Shown in pieces: positions 33,847-42,101 of a stretch of 64,000 nucleotides of DNA. How positions within the stretch are numbered: the stretch's first letter is position 1; each line of letters begins with the position of its first letter. Position numbers and translations under genes: made by a program. Under the pieces are notes generated by a model. The model did not search any database. It worked only from the letters and a program-made list of their open reading frames with translations, and had not been told where the DNA came from. This DNA is from Clostridia bacterium (GTDB lineage Bacteria; Bacillota; Clostridia; Oscillospirales; Acutalibacteraceae): contig CAAGBN010000068.1 of NCBI GenBank assembly GCA_900768075.1, forward strand, positions 1 to 64,000, given 5' to 3'.

Positions 33847-34056
33847 ATGAAAAATGATATTCATCCCAATTACGAACAGACTAAGGTAAAGTGTGCTTGT
33901 GGCGCTGTTATCGAAACAGGTTCAACAAAGAAGGATATGCACGTTGATATTTGCTCAAACTGCCATCCCTACTTCACAGGTAAGCAGAAGCTTGTAGATA
34001 CAGGCGGACGTGTTGACAGATTCAATAAGCGTTTCAATCTTGCAAAGAACAAATAA
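33847..34056 (+). CDS. rpmE: 50S ribosomal protein L31, zinc-binding form
   Basis: A 69-residue L31 with the zinc ligands in KCACG and CSNCH, the C+ type. The start follows GAGGTG (33835-33840); the in-frame GTG at 33838 is part of that site. The central GSTKKDMHVDICSNC and FTGKQKLVDTGGRVDRF segments are diagnostic. A hairpin at 34075-34109 ends the transcript. Confidence 0.97.
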   Translation: MKNDIHPNYEQTKVKCACGAVIETGSTKKDMHVDICSNCHPYFTGKQKLVDTGGRVDRFNKRFNLAKNK

Positions 34057-34074
34057 GTTTTGTTTTAAAAAATC

Positions 34075-34109
34075 AGACGGCACAATTTTATGTTGTACCG
34101 TCTTATTTT
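34075..34109 (+). terminator. terminator of rpmE
   Basis: Arms agacggcacaa and ttgtaccgtct with one mismatch, followed by tatttt. Confidence 0.65.
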
Positions 34110-34128
34110 CATTTAGGAGGTGAGCGGC

Positions 34129-34749
34129 GTGTCTGAATACAAAACAATAAAATCAGCATCAAGCGATGAGTTTATTGTTAAAAAATCCCGTTTTATCGGC
34201 TATGTAAAGCCCGTTAAGACTCAGGAAGAAGCTCTTGAATTCATTTCTGAAATCAAGTCAAAGCACTGGGACGCAACTCACAATGTTCACGCCTACTGCC
34301 TTCGTGAGGGCGGTATAAGGCGCTTCAGCGACGACGGCGAGCCTCAGGGTACAGCAGGGATACCCTCCCTCGATGTGCTTTTGAAAGAGGAGGTAGTCGA
34401 TTGCTGTGTTGTTGTTACAAGATATTTCGGCGGTATTATGCTTGGTGCAGGCGGTCTTGTGAGAGCATATTCCCACGGGGCAAAGATTGCACTTGATGCC
34501 GGCGGTATTATAACTATGTCCCTTTGCAAAATTGTAAGGGTTGTCACCGACTATAATTTTTACGGCAGACTTGTACCCCTTATATGCGAAGAGGGCGGTA
34601 TCATAGAGGATACACAGTTTACGGATAATGTTGAGGTTACATTCAGAATACCTCAGGATAAGGTGCCGTTTTTTGAAAGCAGACTCGTTGATGTTTCCTG
34701 CGGAAAATTCCACAGTGAAGTCATCGATGAAAAATACTGTGAAATCTGA
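34129..34749 (+). CDS. yigZ: YigZ/IMPACT family protein
   Basis: A 206-residue protein with the IMPACT N-terminal domain (SRFIGYV, WDATHNVHAYCLR, RFSDDGEPQGTAGIP, VVVTRYFGGIMLGAGGLVRAY) and a C-terminal UPF0029/EF-G-like domain. Eukaryotic IMPACT modulates GCN2; the bacterial role is uncertain, possibly ribosome-related. GTG 34129 is chosen because AGGAGG (34115-34120) is eight bases upstream; the GTG at 34120 overlaps that site. It lies 17 bp before dgt. Confidence 0.9.
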   Translation: MSEYKTIKSASSDEFIVKKSRFIGYVKPVKTQEEALEFISEIKSKHWDATHNVHAYCLREGGIRRFSDDGEPQGTAGIPSLDVLLKEEVVDCCVVVTRYFGGIMLGAGGLVRAYSHGAKIALDAGGIITMSLCKIVRVVTDYNFYGRLVPLICEEGGIIEDTQFTDNVEVTFRIPQDKVPFFESRLVDVSCGKFHSEVIDEKYCEI

Positions 34750-34766
34750 GAAAAGAAGGTGCAGCT

Positions 34767-35753
34767 ATGTCAGATATCAGACTCAGAGCTCTTGAAAATG
34801 AAGAAAAAACCTTAAGTGAGAAAGGCTTTCTTTGCAAAAACACCAAAGGAAGATTAGTTGAGGAGGGTGAGTGTCCCGTCAGAACTGCTTTTCAGCGAGA
34901 CAGAGACAGAATTATCCACTGCGCTTCATTCCGCCGTCTTAAGCATAAGACACAGGTTTTTCTTTCACCTGACAGCGACCACTACAGAACGAGACTTACT
35001 CACACTCTTGAGGTGTCACAGATAGCAAGAACTATTGCTTCTGCTCTCGGACTCAACGAAACTCTCACAGAAGCTATTGCCTTAGGTCACGACTTAGGTC
35101 ACACACCCTTCGGCCACGCAGGTGAGAGAGCTCTCAATGCAATATTTCCCGAGGGCTTCAAGCACTATGAGCAGAGCCTGAGAGTTGTTGATAAATTGGA
35201 AAAGCTCAACCTTACCTATGAGGTGAGAAACGGTATAGTTTGCCACACAAGAGGCGACGAGGCTGAAACCTTAGAGGGCAGAATTGTCAAGCTTGCAGAT
35301 AGAATTGCTTATATCAATCACGATATTGACGATGCTATAAGAGGCGGAGTTATCAGTGGGGGCAATCTGCCTGCTGAGGCAAAACGCTTTTTAGGTGACA
35401 CTAAAAGTCAGCGCATCAACACTCTTGTAATGTCTGCTATCGAAAACACTGTTGATACGGTAGCACTTGACAGAGATGTGCAAAGTGCCTTTGACATTCT
35501 TCACGATTTTATGTTTGAGAGAGTATATACAAACCCTGTATGTAAGGGAGAAGAGGGCAAGGCTATGGCTTTGGTGCAGAAGCTATATGAGTTTTTCAGC
35601 ACTCATCCCGACGAGCTTCCCAATGAATACATACAGATAGCCTGGAATGAGGGCGCTGAGAGAGCGGCTGTTGACTATATCGCAGGTATGACCGACAGCT
35701 ATGCACTGAAAGTATTTACAAATTACTTCATACCCAGCGGATGGAACGGCTGA
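34767..35753 (+). CDS. dgt: dGTP triphosphohydrolase-like HD enzyme
   Basis: A 328-residue HD-domain protein that by family releases triphosphate from dNTPs, chiefly dGTP. Landmarks are RDRDRIIHCASFRRLKHKTQVF, RLTHTLEVSQIAR, the HD pair in LGHDLGHTPFGHAGE, and the DRIAYINHDIDDA metal site. It belongs to the short dGTPase-like group. An operon with yigZ is implied by the 17-bp gap. AT-rich repeats begin just after its stop. Confidence 0.92.
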   Translation: MSDIRLRALENEEKTLSEKGFLCKNTKGRLVEEGECPVRTAFQRDRDRIIHCASFRRLKHKTQVFLSPDSDHYRTRLTHTLEVSQIARTIASALGLNETLTEAIALGHDLGHTPFGHAGERALNAIFPEGFKHYEQSLRVVDKLEKLNLTYEVRNGIVCHTRGDEAETLEGRIVKLADRIAYINHDIDDAIRGGVISGGNLPAEAKRFLGDTKSQRINTLVMSAIENTVDTVALDRDVQSAFDILHDFMFERVYTNPVCKGEEGKAMALVQKLYEFFSTHPDELPNEYIQIAWNEGAERAAVDYIAGMTDSYALKVFTNYFIPSGWNG

Positions 35754-35790
35754 GAATAATTAGGAATTATGAATTATGAATTATGAATCG
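35753..35790. repeat. AT-rich repeat, left flank
   Basis: Tandem gaattat units follow the dgt stop (gaattatgaattatgaatt). A related sequence lies inverted at 36835-36857, on the other side of the lipoprotein gene. Between this flank and the gene (35788-35835) there is also GC-richer cgcgggtaagtcccg sequence. Confidence 0.6.
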
Positions 35791-35907
35791 CGGGTAAGTC
35801 CCGTCGAGGAAACAGCTCTTTTCCCGCCGAGGTAGATTTAGATTGTGATTTTACAAAAATAGTTATATACTAATGTTGAAAGTTAGTAATACAAAGGAGG
35901 AATTGGT

Positions 35908-36822
35908 ATGAAGGTTTCAAAAAAAGCTAAAAGCATTTTGAGTGTATTTTTAATGCTGATTATGGTGACTTCATTATTTTCTGCTTGTTCAGATAAACCG
36001 AGCGGCGGATACGGTAATGACCTGAAATCCAGTGGGATTACAGATCCGTATGACAATCCTGATGTAACATTCAGCAACTTGATTTCTGAAGAAGATCAAT
36101 CAGAGCTTATCAAGGATTTAGAAAAAGCAGGAATAAAGGGAGCATATATTAAAGAATATATTAACTATGTTAATGTATACAATGAAACTGCGCCCAAATC
36201 AGTTTTAGATGGTTGGAATACTTTGGATAAAGTAAATTACGACCCTTATGATATAAACGATGTGTGGGAGCAGAAATATCCTGATTTTGTTGGTGTTTGT
36301 TGCAGAATGGCAGCATTTACATTGCTCAGAGATGATATCATAGTAAATAATACTGATTTTGAAAATCCATCTGTGATATCATTGGTTTTTGATATGAATG
36401 CATTTGAAATGATGCCCACTAAATATATGACAGATGAAAATCTGATGTTATATGAAAACTTTTATGCACCAATGCCTACAAGCATATCAACTGATAAAGA
36501 GGTTCATAAAAAAGTTTTGGAGCAAACTCTTAAGGATAGAGGAATTGAGTTTAAAAATTCTGAATTAAAGTTTATAGGTCTGGTTGTTCACGATACTGTA
36601 GATGAAACTAATCCGTATTTATTTATAGATCATGCAGGTGTTATATACGAAAAAAATGGCTCTGTATATCTTCTGGAAAAATTAGCGTTTCAGGAACCAT
36701 ATCAATGGATAGAGTTCCCAAGCGAAGAAGAGATAATTAAATATTTTGATTCTAAATATAATATAGATACCAGTGGTACAATGGCGGAACCTATATATAT
36801 GATTAATGATAAGCTGTTTTAA
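35908..36822 (+). CDS. lipoprotein of unknown function
   Basis: A 304-residue secreted lipoprotein with a signal peptide and lipobox LFSAC (Cys27), then a Gly/Ser linker. The mature part is acidic and rich in Tyr, Asp and Asn; no family was recognised. The codon usage is visibly more AT-rich than in dgt and dnaG beside it. It is flanked by inverted AT-rich repeats (35753-35790 and 36835-36857), which suggests acquisition as a cassette. An AAAGGAGG site precedes the start. Confidence 0.8.
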   Translation: MKVSKKAKSILSVFLMLIMVTSLFSACSDKPSGGYGNDLKSSGITDPYDNPDVTFSNLISEEDQSELIKDLEKAGIKGAYIKEYINYVNVYNETAPKSVLDGWNTLDKVNYDPYDINDVWEQKYPDFVGVCCRMAAFTLLRDDIIVNNTDFENPSVISLVFDMNAFEMMPTKYMTDENLMLYENFYAPMPTSISTDKEVHKKVLEQTLKDRGIEFKNSELKFIGLVVHDTVDETNPYLFIDHAGVIYEKNGSVYLLEKLAFQEPYQWIEFPSEEEIIKYFDSKYNIDTSGTMAEPIYMINDKLF

Positions 36823-36834
36823 TACAGTTTCCTC

Positions 36835-36857
36835 ATTCATAATTTATAATTAAATTG
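36835..36857. repeat. AT-rich repeat, right flank (inverted)
   Basis: cattcataatttataatta is the near reverse complement of the repeat unit at 35753-35790. Confidence 0.55.
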
Positions 36858-36873
36858 AAAGGGCGGTGTAATT

Positions 36874-38643
36874 ATGGCAGGCAGATTTTCAGAAGAATTT
36901 CTCACAGAGCTGAGAATGAGATGTGATATTGAGCAGACAATATCAATGTATGCTCCACTTAAAAGACGAGGCAAAAACCTTGTAGGACTTTGCCCGTTCC
37001 ATAATGAAAAGACACCGTCATTTACGGTTTATCCTGATTCTCAGAGCTTTTACTGCTTTGGTTGCGGTGCAGGCGGTGAGGTTATCAGCTTTATAAGACG
37101 AGCAGAAAATCTTGACTACTATGAGGCTGTCAAATTCCTTGCCGACAGAGCAGGTATGGTAATGCCTAATGAAGGCTTCGACAACTCTATGGCTGAAAAG
37201 CGTCGCAGAATCTATGAGATAAACAAAGAAGCTGCAAGATTTTTCAATTCCTGCCTTTTCACAGAAGAGGGCAAGGAGGGTCTTGATTACTATAAATCAA
37301 GAGGTATGAAAAAAAGCACAATTACTCGCTTCGGCTTAGGCTTCGCACCTAATACCTGGGACAGCCTTCTGAAGCATATGAGACAGAAGGGCTACTCCTA
37401 TGAGGAGCTTTATGAAGCTAATCTTGCAAATAAAAGTGAAAAAGACGGCAGAGTACGTTTCTATGACTCATTCAGAAACAGAGTAATGGTGCCTATTATA
37501 GATGTCAGAGGCAACGTAGTGGCTTTTGGCGGCAGAGTACTTGACGACTCAAAGCCTAAATATATCAACTCATCAGATACCCTTGTTTATAAAAAGAGCC
37601 TTGGCGTATTCGGCCTGAATTTTGCCAAAAATTCAAAGGAGCAAAGGCTCATTCTCGTTGAGGGTTATATGGATGCAATCACTCTTCATCAGGCAGGCTT
37701 CGATAATGTCATCGCTTGTCTCGGTACTGCCTTTACAGGTGAAATGGCTCATCTTCTTTCACGCTATGCTGATGAGATTCTGCTTTGCTACGATAACGAC
37801 GAAGCTGGTCAGAAGGCTACTGAAAGAGCCCTCGGAGTGCTTAATTCTATCGGAATGAAGGTCAGAGTAGTGCACCTCAGCGGTGGCAAGGACCCTGACG
37901 AGATACTCAGAAAATACGGCCCCGAAAGAGTCAGAAGTCTTATTGACGGTGCCGCTAATGACATAGAGTATGCTCTGCTTTCGGCAAGAAATAAGTTTGA
38001 CCTTGCAACAAGCGATGGTAAAATGAAATTTCTTGATGCAGTTGCCGAAATACTTGCAAACACAAAAAATAATATCGCTCAGGATATTTATTCATCGAGA
38101 CTTGCAGAGGAGCTTTCCGTCAGCAAGGAATCAATTATTGCACGTATAAATCAGATTGGCAGAAAAAAGAAGTATGCCGAAGATAAAAATAAATTCAGAA
38201 AAATTCAGCAGGATGCTATGAGAGAAGCCTCAAAGGCTGAAATCGCCAACGATACAGCCATAAAGGTGCTCAAGGCTCAGGAAATGCTTATAGCTTTTCT
38301 TTACTACAATCCCGATAAATACAGATTTGTCGAGGATGATATATCTGCGGAAGATTTTTCCGTAGGAGACAACAAAGCAATATTTAAGGTCTTATGTGAA
38401 AGAATAAAAGATGAGCTTAGTCTGGAATTTACCTTCTTCACAGAAAGCCTTACACCCGAACAGCTCAGTGCTTTTGTCAAAATGTGCAAGACCAATCAGG
38501 AACTAGTCAACTCTGAAAAGGTATGTTATGACTGCATTCAGATTATCACTAACAGCAAAAAGAAGAGCGAAAGCAAGCAATCTGTAACGGCTCTCAGTGA
38601 TGAGGAGTTCCTTAAACTCTTCAATAAGAAGCAAAATAATTAA
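36874..38643 (+). CDS. dnaG: DNA primase
   Basis: A 589-residue primase making RNA primers at the fork. The CHC2 zinc finger has CPFHNEKTPSF and FYCFGCGAGG (residues 40-70). The catalytic core covers about 110-350, with the TOPRIM motif LVEGYMDAITLHQAG and the acidic DNDEAGQKA. The C-terminal helicase-binding region covers about 440-589. It is the first gene of the classic dnaG-rpoD pair. Confidence 0.97.
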   Translation: MAGRFSEEFLTELRMRCDIEQTISMYAPLKRRGKNLVGLCPFHNEKTPSFTVYPDSQSFYCFGCGAGGEVISFIRRAENLDYYEAVKFLADRAGMVMPNEGFDNSMAEKRRRIYEINKEAARFFNSCLFTEEGKEGLDYYKSRGMKKSTITRFGLGFAPNTWDSLLKHMRQKGYSYEELYEANLANKSEKDGRVRFYDSFRNRVMVPIIDVRGNVVAFGGRVLDDSKPKYINSSDTLVYKKSLGVFGLNFAKNSKEQRLILVEGYMDAITLHQAGFDNVIACLGTAFTGEMAHLLSRYADEILLCYDNDEAGQKATERALGVLNSIGMKVRVVHLSGGKDPDEILRKYGPERVRSLIDGAANDIEYALLSARNKFDLATSDGKMKFLDAVAEILANTKNNIAQDIYSSRLAEELSVSKESIIARINQIGRKKKYAEDKNKFRKIQQDAMREASKAEIANDTAIKVLKAQEMLIAFLYYNPDKYRFVEDDISAEDFSVGDNKAIFKVLCERIKDELSLEFTFFTESLTPEQLSAFVKMCKTNQELVNSEKVCYDCIQIITNSKKKSESKQSVTALSDEEFLKLFNKKQNN

Positions 38644-38651
38644 AAAAACTC

Positions 38652-38680
38652 TTGCTAAAAATATAATTATAGATTATAAT
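38652..38680 (+). promoter_or_regulatory. internal promoter before rpoD
   Basis: TTGCTA (38652-38657) and TATAAT (38675-38680) with 17-bp spacing, in the 68-bp gap between dnaG and rpoD. It would allow sigma factor synthesis independent of dnaG. Confidence 0.6.
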
Positions 38681-38711
38681 ATACCAAATAGAAAGGCAAG
38701 GAAGTATACTT

Positions 38712-39803
38712 ATGGATAATCATGACAAGGAATTACTCTTAAAAGCTCTTATTGATAAGGGCGTAGCCAATGGTAAAATCAACTCATCAGAAATCGACGC
38801 AGTTATCGTTGAGGCTGATGTTGATATGGAAAAAATGGATGAAATATATACTAAGCTCGAAAGCAAGGGCGTAGAAATTATCGACGACTTCAGCGATGAT
38901 GCTATTGACGATATCACTGTTGATATTGATATGCCCAAGGATTATGACAGTGTTTCTGTTTCAGCTCTCGATGCAAAGAGTGTTATCGATGACCCCGTTA
39001 AGGTTTATCTTAAGGATATCGGCAGAGTACCTCTTTTATCACCTGAAGAGGAAATCGAGCTTGCCATCAGAATCGAAAACAACGATAAAGAAGCAAAGGA
39101 AATTCTTACAAAGGCAAACCTTCGTCTTGTTGTAAGTATTGCTAAAAAATATGTGGGCAGAGGTATGATGTTCCTTGATCTTATTCAGGAGGGTAACCTC
39201 GGTCTTATCAAGGCTGTTGATAAGTTCGACCACTCAAAGGGCTTCAAGTTCTCAACCTATGCTACCTGGTGGATCAGACAGTCAATCACAAGAGCTATTG
39301 CTGATCAGGGCAGAACAATCCGTATCCCTGTTCATATGGTTGAAACTATCAATAAGGTTAAGAAGGCAAGCAATATGCTTCTCCACCGTGACGGCAAAGA
39401 GCCTACTCCCGAGGATATCGCAAAGGAGCTCGGTCTCGGTGTTGATAAGGTAAGAGAAATCCTCAGAATTTCACAGGAGCCCGTTTCACTTGAAACTCCC
39501 ATCGGTGAAGAGGAAGACAGCCACCTTGGTGACTTCATTCCCGACGAGGATGCACTTTCACCTGCTGACGCTGCAGCTATGACCTTCCTTAAGACTAAGG
39601 TAAACGAAGTGCTTGAAACTCTCACTCCAAGAGAAGCTGAAGTATTAAGACTTCGTTTTGGTCTCGGCGAGGGCACACCTCAGACTCTTGAAGAGGTTGG
39701 TAAGGCTTTCAATGTTACAAGAGAGCGTATCAGACAGATTGAAGCTAAGGCTCTTCGTAAATTAAGACATCCTAGCAGAAGCAAGCATCTCAAAGACTTA
39801 TAA
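38712..39803 (+). CDS. rpoD: primary sigma factor
   Basis: The 363-residue housekeeping sigma factor. Region 1.1 covers about residues 1-70, followed by an acidic stretch. Region 1.2 begins DPVKVYLKDIGRVPLL. Regions 2.1-2.4 include MFLDLIQEGNLGLIKAVDKFD and YATWWIRQSITRAIADQGR. Region 3 covers about 210-290, and the region 4.2 helix-turn-helix includes VTRERIRQIEAKALRKL. The length suits a Firmicute SigA. A terminator follows at 39812. Confidence 0.98.
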   Translation: MDNHDKELLLKALIDKGVANGKINSSEIDAVIVEADVDMEKMDEIYTKLESKGVEIIDDFSDDAIDDITVDIDMPKDYDSVSVSALDAKSVIDDPVKVYLKDIGRVPLLSPEEEIELAIRIENNDKEAKEILTKANLRLVVSIAKKYVGRGMMFLDLIQEGNLGLIKAVDKFDHSKGFKFSTYATWWIRQSITRAIADQGRTIRIPVHMVETINKVKKASNMLLHRDGKEPTPEDIAKELGLGVDKVREILRISQEPVSLETPIGEEEDSHLGDFIPDEDALSPADAAAMTFLKTKVNEVLETLTPREAEVLRLRFGLGEGTPQTLEEVGKAFNVTRERIRQIEAKALRKLRHPSRSKHLKDL

Positions 39804-39811
39804 TAAACTTT

Positions 39812-39840
39812 AAAGGACACCCTTGTGGGTGTCCTTTTTA
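39812..39840 (+). terminator. terminator of dnaG-rpoD operon
   Basis: Stem aaaggacaccc with gggtgtccttt around a short loop, followed by T. Confidence 0.85.
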
Positions 39841-39842
39841 TG

Positions 39843-39966
39843 TAGTTTCTGCAAGAGGTGGGTTGCGGCTCCATGAAATCGCGAAGCGATTTCCGAGGAG
39901 CGCGCAGCGCTCCTCGTGCCGAATTTCATTCGGCAATGGAGCCGCCTGCCAGCCGCCACCTCAGAC
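39843..39966. repeat. cloverleaf repeat family, copy 2
   Basis: It begins tagtttctgcaagagg right after the rpoD terminator. Outer stem gcggctccat/atggagccgc; inner hairpins gaaatcgc/gcgatttc, gaggagcgc/gcgctcctc and gccgaat/attcggc. Its right end (tcagac, 39961-39966) reads GTCTGA on the minus strand and supplies the last codon and stop of the rlmA-like gene. Confidence 0.85.
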
Positions 39967-40764
39967 TTTATATATAAACATCACAAACTCTGTGGTTATG
40001 TCCATTCCCTCAATACCGCTGAGCTTTGTCTTATCCTCGTCCTTGGTGTGATAGTAGTAGGGGGTCATCTTAAACAGTGAGTCTATATCATCACTGCTTT
40101 CAAGATGTACCTTTGCAGTGATTTTTCTCTTTTCGATGAGGGTGAGATTTTCAGTTTCGGGCGGTTGCTCGTCATTTTTATAAGGGGTTTCATAAAGAAG
40201 CTCCTTAAGCTCAAAAAGGTGATTTTCGCCTGCAACAACGCTGATAATATAACCACCGTTTTTGGTGATACGGCTGAATTCTTTCTCGTGAAAAGGTGCG
40301 AAAAGGTGAAGGGAAATATCAACGCTCTTGTCCTTGACGGGAATTCTTGCAAGATTGCCTACGAAATAGGTTATGCCGTTTTTGCGCTTGGCAGCAAGTC
40401 GCACCATCTCTTTTGAAAGGTCGAAGCCAAGCATATGACAATCAATTTCGCCTTTGATTCTGTCGCCGTAATAACCCTCGCCACAGCAGATATCGGCTAT
40501 GGTGGGACGCGTTATAGCTGTTTCTTTGATAAAAGCTGTAAGTCCGCCGACAAGGGCATCGAAATAACCCTGGGTGAGAAAATTACGGCGGTTGACAGCC
40601 ATATCCTTATTGTCACCGATTAAGCTACCTTTTTTATGTGAGGATGTCAGCAGATTGACATATCTCTCCTTAGCTTTGTCAAAGCAGTGACCCTTAGGGC
40701 AGATATAGCTTTTATCAGTTTGGGTAAGAAGCTCACCGCATACGGGGCAAATTATTTCTATCAT
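39961..40764 (-). CDS. RlmA-like 23S rRNA methyltransferase
   Basis: A 267-residue SAM-dependent methyltransferase of the RlmA (guanine-N1) group. The N-terminal zinc finger has CPVCGELL and YICPKGHCFD (residues 6-30), followed by AKERYVNLL. The Rossmann SAM loop is IADICCGEGYYGD near residue 95. It probably modifies G745/G748 of 23S rRNA, which in some species tunes macrolide or lincosamide response. The stop codon lies inside the right end of cloverleaf repeat copy 2, so the native 3' end may have been replaced. Confidence 0.88.
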   Translation of the reverse strand: MIEIICPVCGELLTQTDKSYICPKGHCFDKAKERYVNLLTSSHKKGSLIGDNKDMAVNRRNFLTQGYFDALVGGLTAFIKETAITRPTIADICCGEGYYGDRIKGEIDCHMLGFDLSKEMVRLAAKRKNGITYFVGNLARIPVKDKSVDISLHLFAPFHEKEFSRITKNGGYIISVVAGENHLFELKELLYETPYKNDEQPPETENLTLIEKRKITAKVHLESSDDIDSLFKMTPYYYHTKDEDKTKLSGIEGMDITTEFVMFIYKV

Positions 40765-40848
40765 TTCAATTACCTCTTTATTGAAAAAACTTTTTCTGTG
40801 TGATATTATATATAAAGTTCAGGATTTAGTCAATGAGCAGGTGAAACT

Positions 40849-41343
40849 ATGGCAAAAGATAAACAGATAAAAACCAACGCTATGCGCATTCTTGATAAAA
40901 GTAAGATACCCTATAAGGTCAATTACTACGATTGCGATGAATTTATAGATGGCATACATATAGCTGATAAGCTTAAGCAAAGCTATGATAAAAGCTTCAA
41001 GACTCTTGTTGCTGTCGGCAAAAGCAAGGAGCATTATGTTTTCTGTCTCCCTGTTGATAAAGAGGTTGACCTTAAGAAAGCGGCAAGGTCAGTAGGGGAG
41101 AAGAGTGTTGAGCTTCTGCACGTGAAGGACATTAAGGCTGTCACAGGCTATATCAGAGGCGGATGTACTCCTATCGGTATGAAAAAGCGGTTTAAAACAG
41201 TTATTCACGAGAGTATATTGGATTATGATGAAATAATCATCAGCGGCGGTGCATTGGGTATTCAGATTTTTATATCTCCAAAGGGACTTATCCAATGTGT
41301 AGGTGCTGAAACTCACGATATAATTTTTAGGGAAAATTCTTGA
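40849..41343 (+). CDS. ybaK: YbaK/EbsC-type aminoacyl-tRNA deacylase
   Basis: A 164-residue trans-editing factor. YbaK proteins hydrolyse Cys-tRNA-Pro made by mistake by ProRS. Diagnostic segments are KTLVAVGKSKEHYVFCLPVD, KDIKAVTGYIRGGCTPIGMKKRF with the catalytic Lys region nearby, and IIISGGALGIQIFISPKGLI. Start ATG 40849 follows CAGGTG. It precedes a small-protein gene with its own promoter. Confidence 0.92.
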   Translation: MAKDKQIKTNAMRILDKSKIPYKVNYYDCDEFIDGIHIADKLKQSYDKSFKTLVAVGKSKEHYVFCLPVDKEVDLKKAARSVGEKSVELLHVKDIKAVTGYIRGGCTPIGMKKRFKTVIHESILDYDEIIISGGALGIQIFISPKGLIQCVGAETHDIIFRENS

Positions 41344-41368
41344 ATTTTCCTTACAGTTGGTATATAAT
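41340..41368 (+). promoter_or_regulatory. promoter of 40-residue small protein gene
   Basis: TTGAAT (41340-41345) and TATAAT (41363-41368) with 17-bp spacing. The -35 box overlaps the ybaK stop codon. Confidence 0.75.
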
Positions 41369-41397
41369 TGAGTTATCAATATTAGGAGGAAAATAAT

Positions 41398-41520
41398 ATG
41401 AACGATTTTTGGACAGCATTTGAAGAATTCTTCTGGAAGATGTGGAATGAGCTTTATAAGTATCTTTGTGAAGTTTTCGGCACAGAAGTAAACGAAGATT
41501 GGTTTGCTCCTCTCGACTGA
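41398..41520 (+). CDS. tryptophan-rich 40-residue small protein
   Basis: An open frame of 40 codons plus stop, preceded by AGGAGGA (41384-41390) at seven bases and by its own promoter. A short GC hairpin with T4 follows (41538-41559). The peptide carries four Trp and six Phe. Residues 3-27 (starting DFWTAFEEFFWKMW) should form a strongly amphipathic aromatic helix, followed by a short acidic tail with one Cys upstream. There is no signal peptide. It probably binds the membrane or a protein partner. I recognise no family; complete expression signals argue that it is real. Confidence 0.75.
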   Translation: MNDFWTAFEEFFWKMWNELYKYLCEVFGTEVNEDWFAPLD

Positions 41521-41537
41521 GATGAATAGAAACAAAC

Positions 41538-41559
41538 GGCTGTCTTGTGGCAGCCTTTT
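41538..41559 (+). terminator. weak terminator after small protein gene
   Basis: Arms ggctgtc and ggcagcc (one G-U pair) around ttgt, then four T. Some read-through into rimM-trmD is likely, because rimM has no clear promoter of its own. Confidence 0.5.
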
Positions 41560-41585
41560 GATTTATATATGAAAGGTAACAGCTT

Positions 41586-42101
41586 ATGATAAAAGATTAT
41601 CTTGAAATCGGCAAAATCACATCTACTCACGGTATAAAGGGTGAAATGAGAGTTCAGCCCTGGTGTGACACTCCCGAATTTATGAAGAAGTTCAAAACTC
41701 TTTATCTTGACAAAAAAGGCGAGAAGCCTCTTAAGGTATCCTGTCGCCCTAACGGCAATATGGTTATTATGAAGGCTCAGGGTATTGATACCATCGAAGA
41801 AGCCTCAAGATACAGAGAAAAAGTGCTTTATATGAAGAGAAGCGACGCTCAGCTTCCCGAGGGCACCTGGTTCATTCAGGAGCTTATAGACTGCACGGTT
41901 GTTGATGCAGATGACGAGAGCAAGGTTTACGGTATACTCAGCGATGTGTCCGAAACAGGTGCTAACGATGTCTGGCACATAAAGCAGGGTGAAAAGGAAT
42001 ATCTTATTCCCTCTATACCGAGTGTTGTCATCAGCACAGATGTAGTTGAGGGTATTATTAAAATTCGCCCTCTGAAAGGAATTTTCGACGATGAGAATTG
42101 A
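41586..42101 (+). CDS. rimM: ribosome maturation factor RimM
   Basis: A 171-residue 30S assembly factor. The N-terminal beta barrel has IGKITSTHGIKGEMRVQPWCD, and the C-terminal PRC-barrel includes the LIDCTVVDADD and EYLIPSIPSVVISTDVVEGII segments. It helps 16S 3'-domain and S19 assembly. It overlaps trmD by 11 nt. The usual rpsP and KH-protein genes are not upstream here. Confidence 0.96.
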   Translation: MIKDYLEIGKITSTHGIKGEMRVQPWCDTPEFMKKFKTLYLDKKGEKPLKVSCRPNGNMVIMKAQGIDTIEEASRYREKVLYMKRSDAQLPEGTWFIQELIDCTVVDADDESKVYGILSDVSETGANDVWHIKQGEKEYLIPSIPSVVISTDVVEGIIKIRPLKGIFDDEN

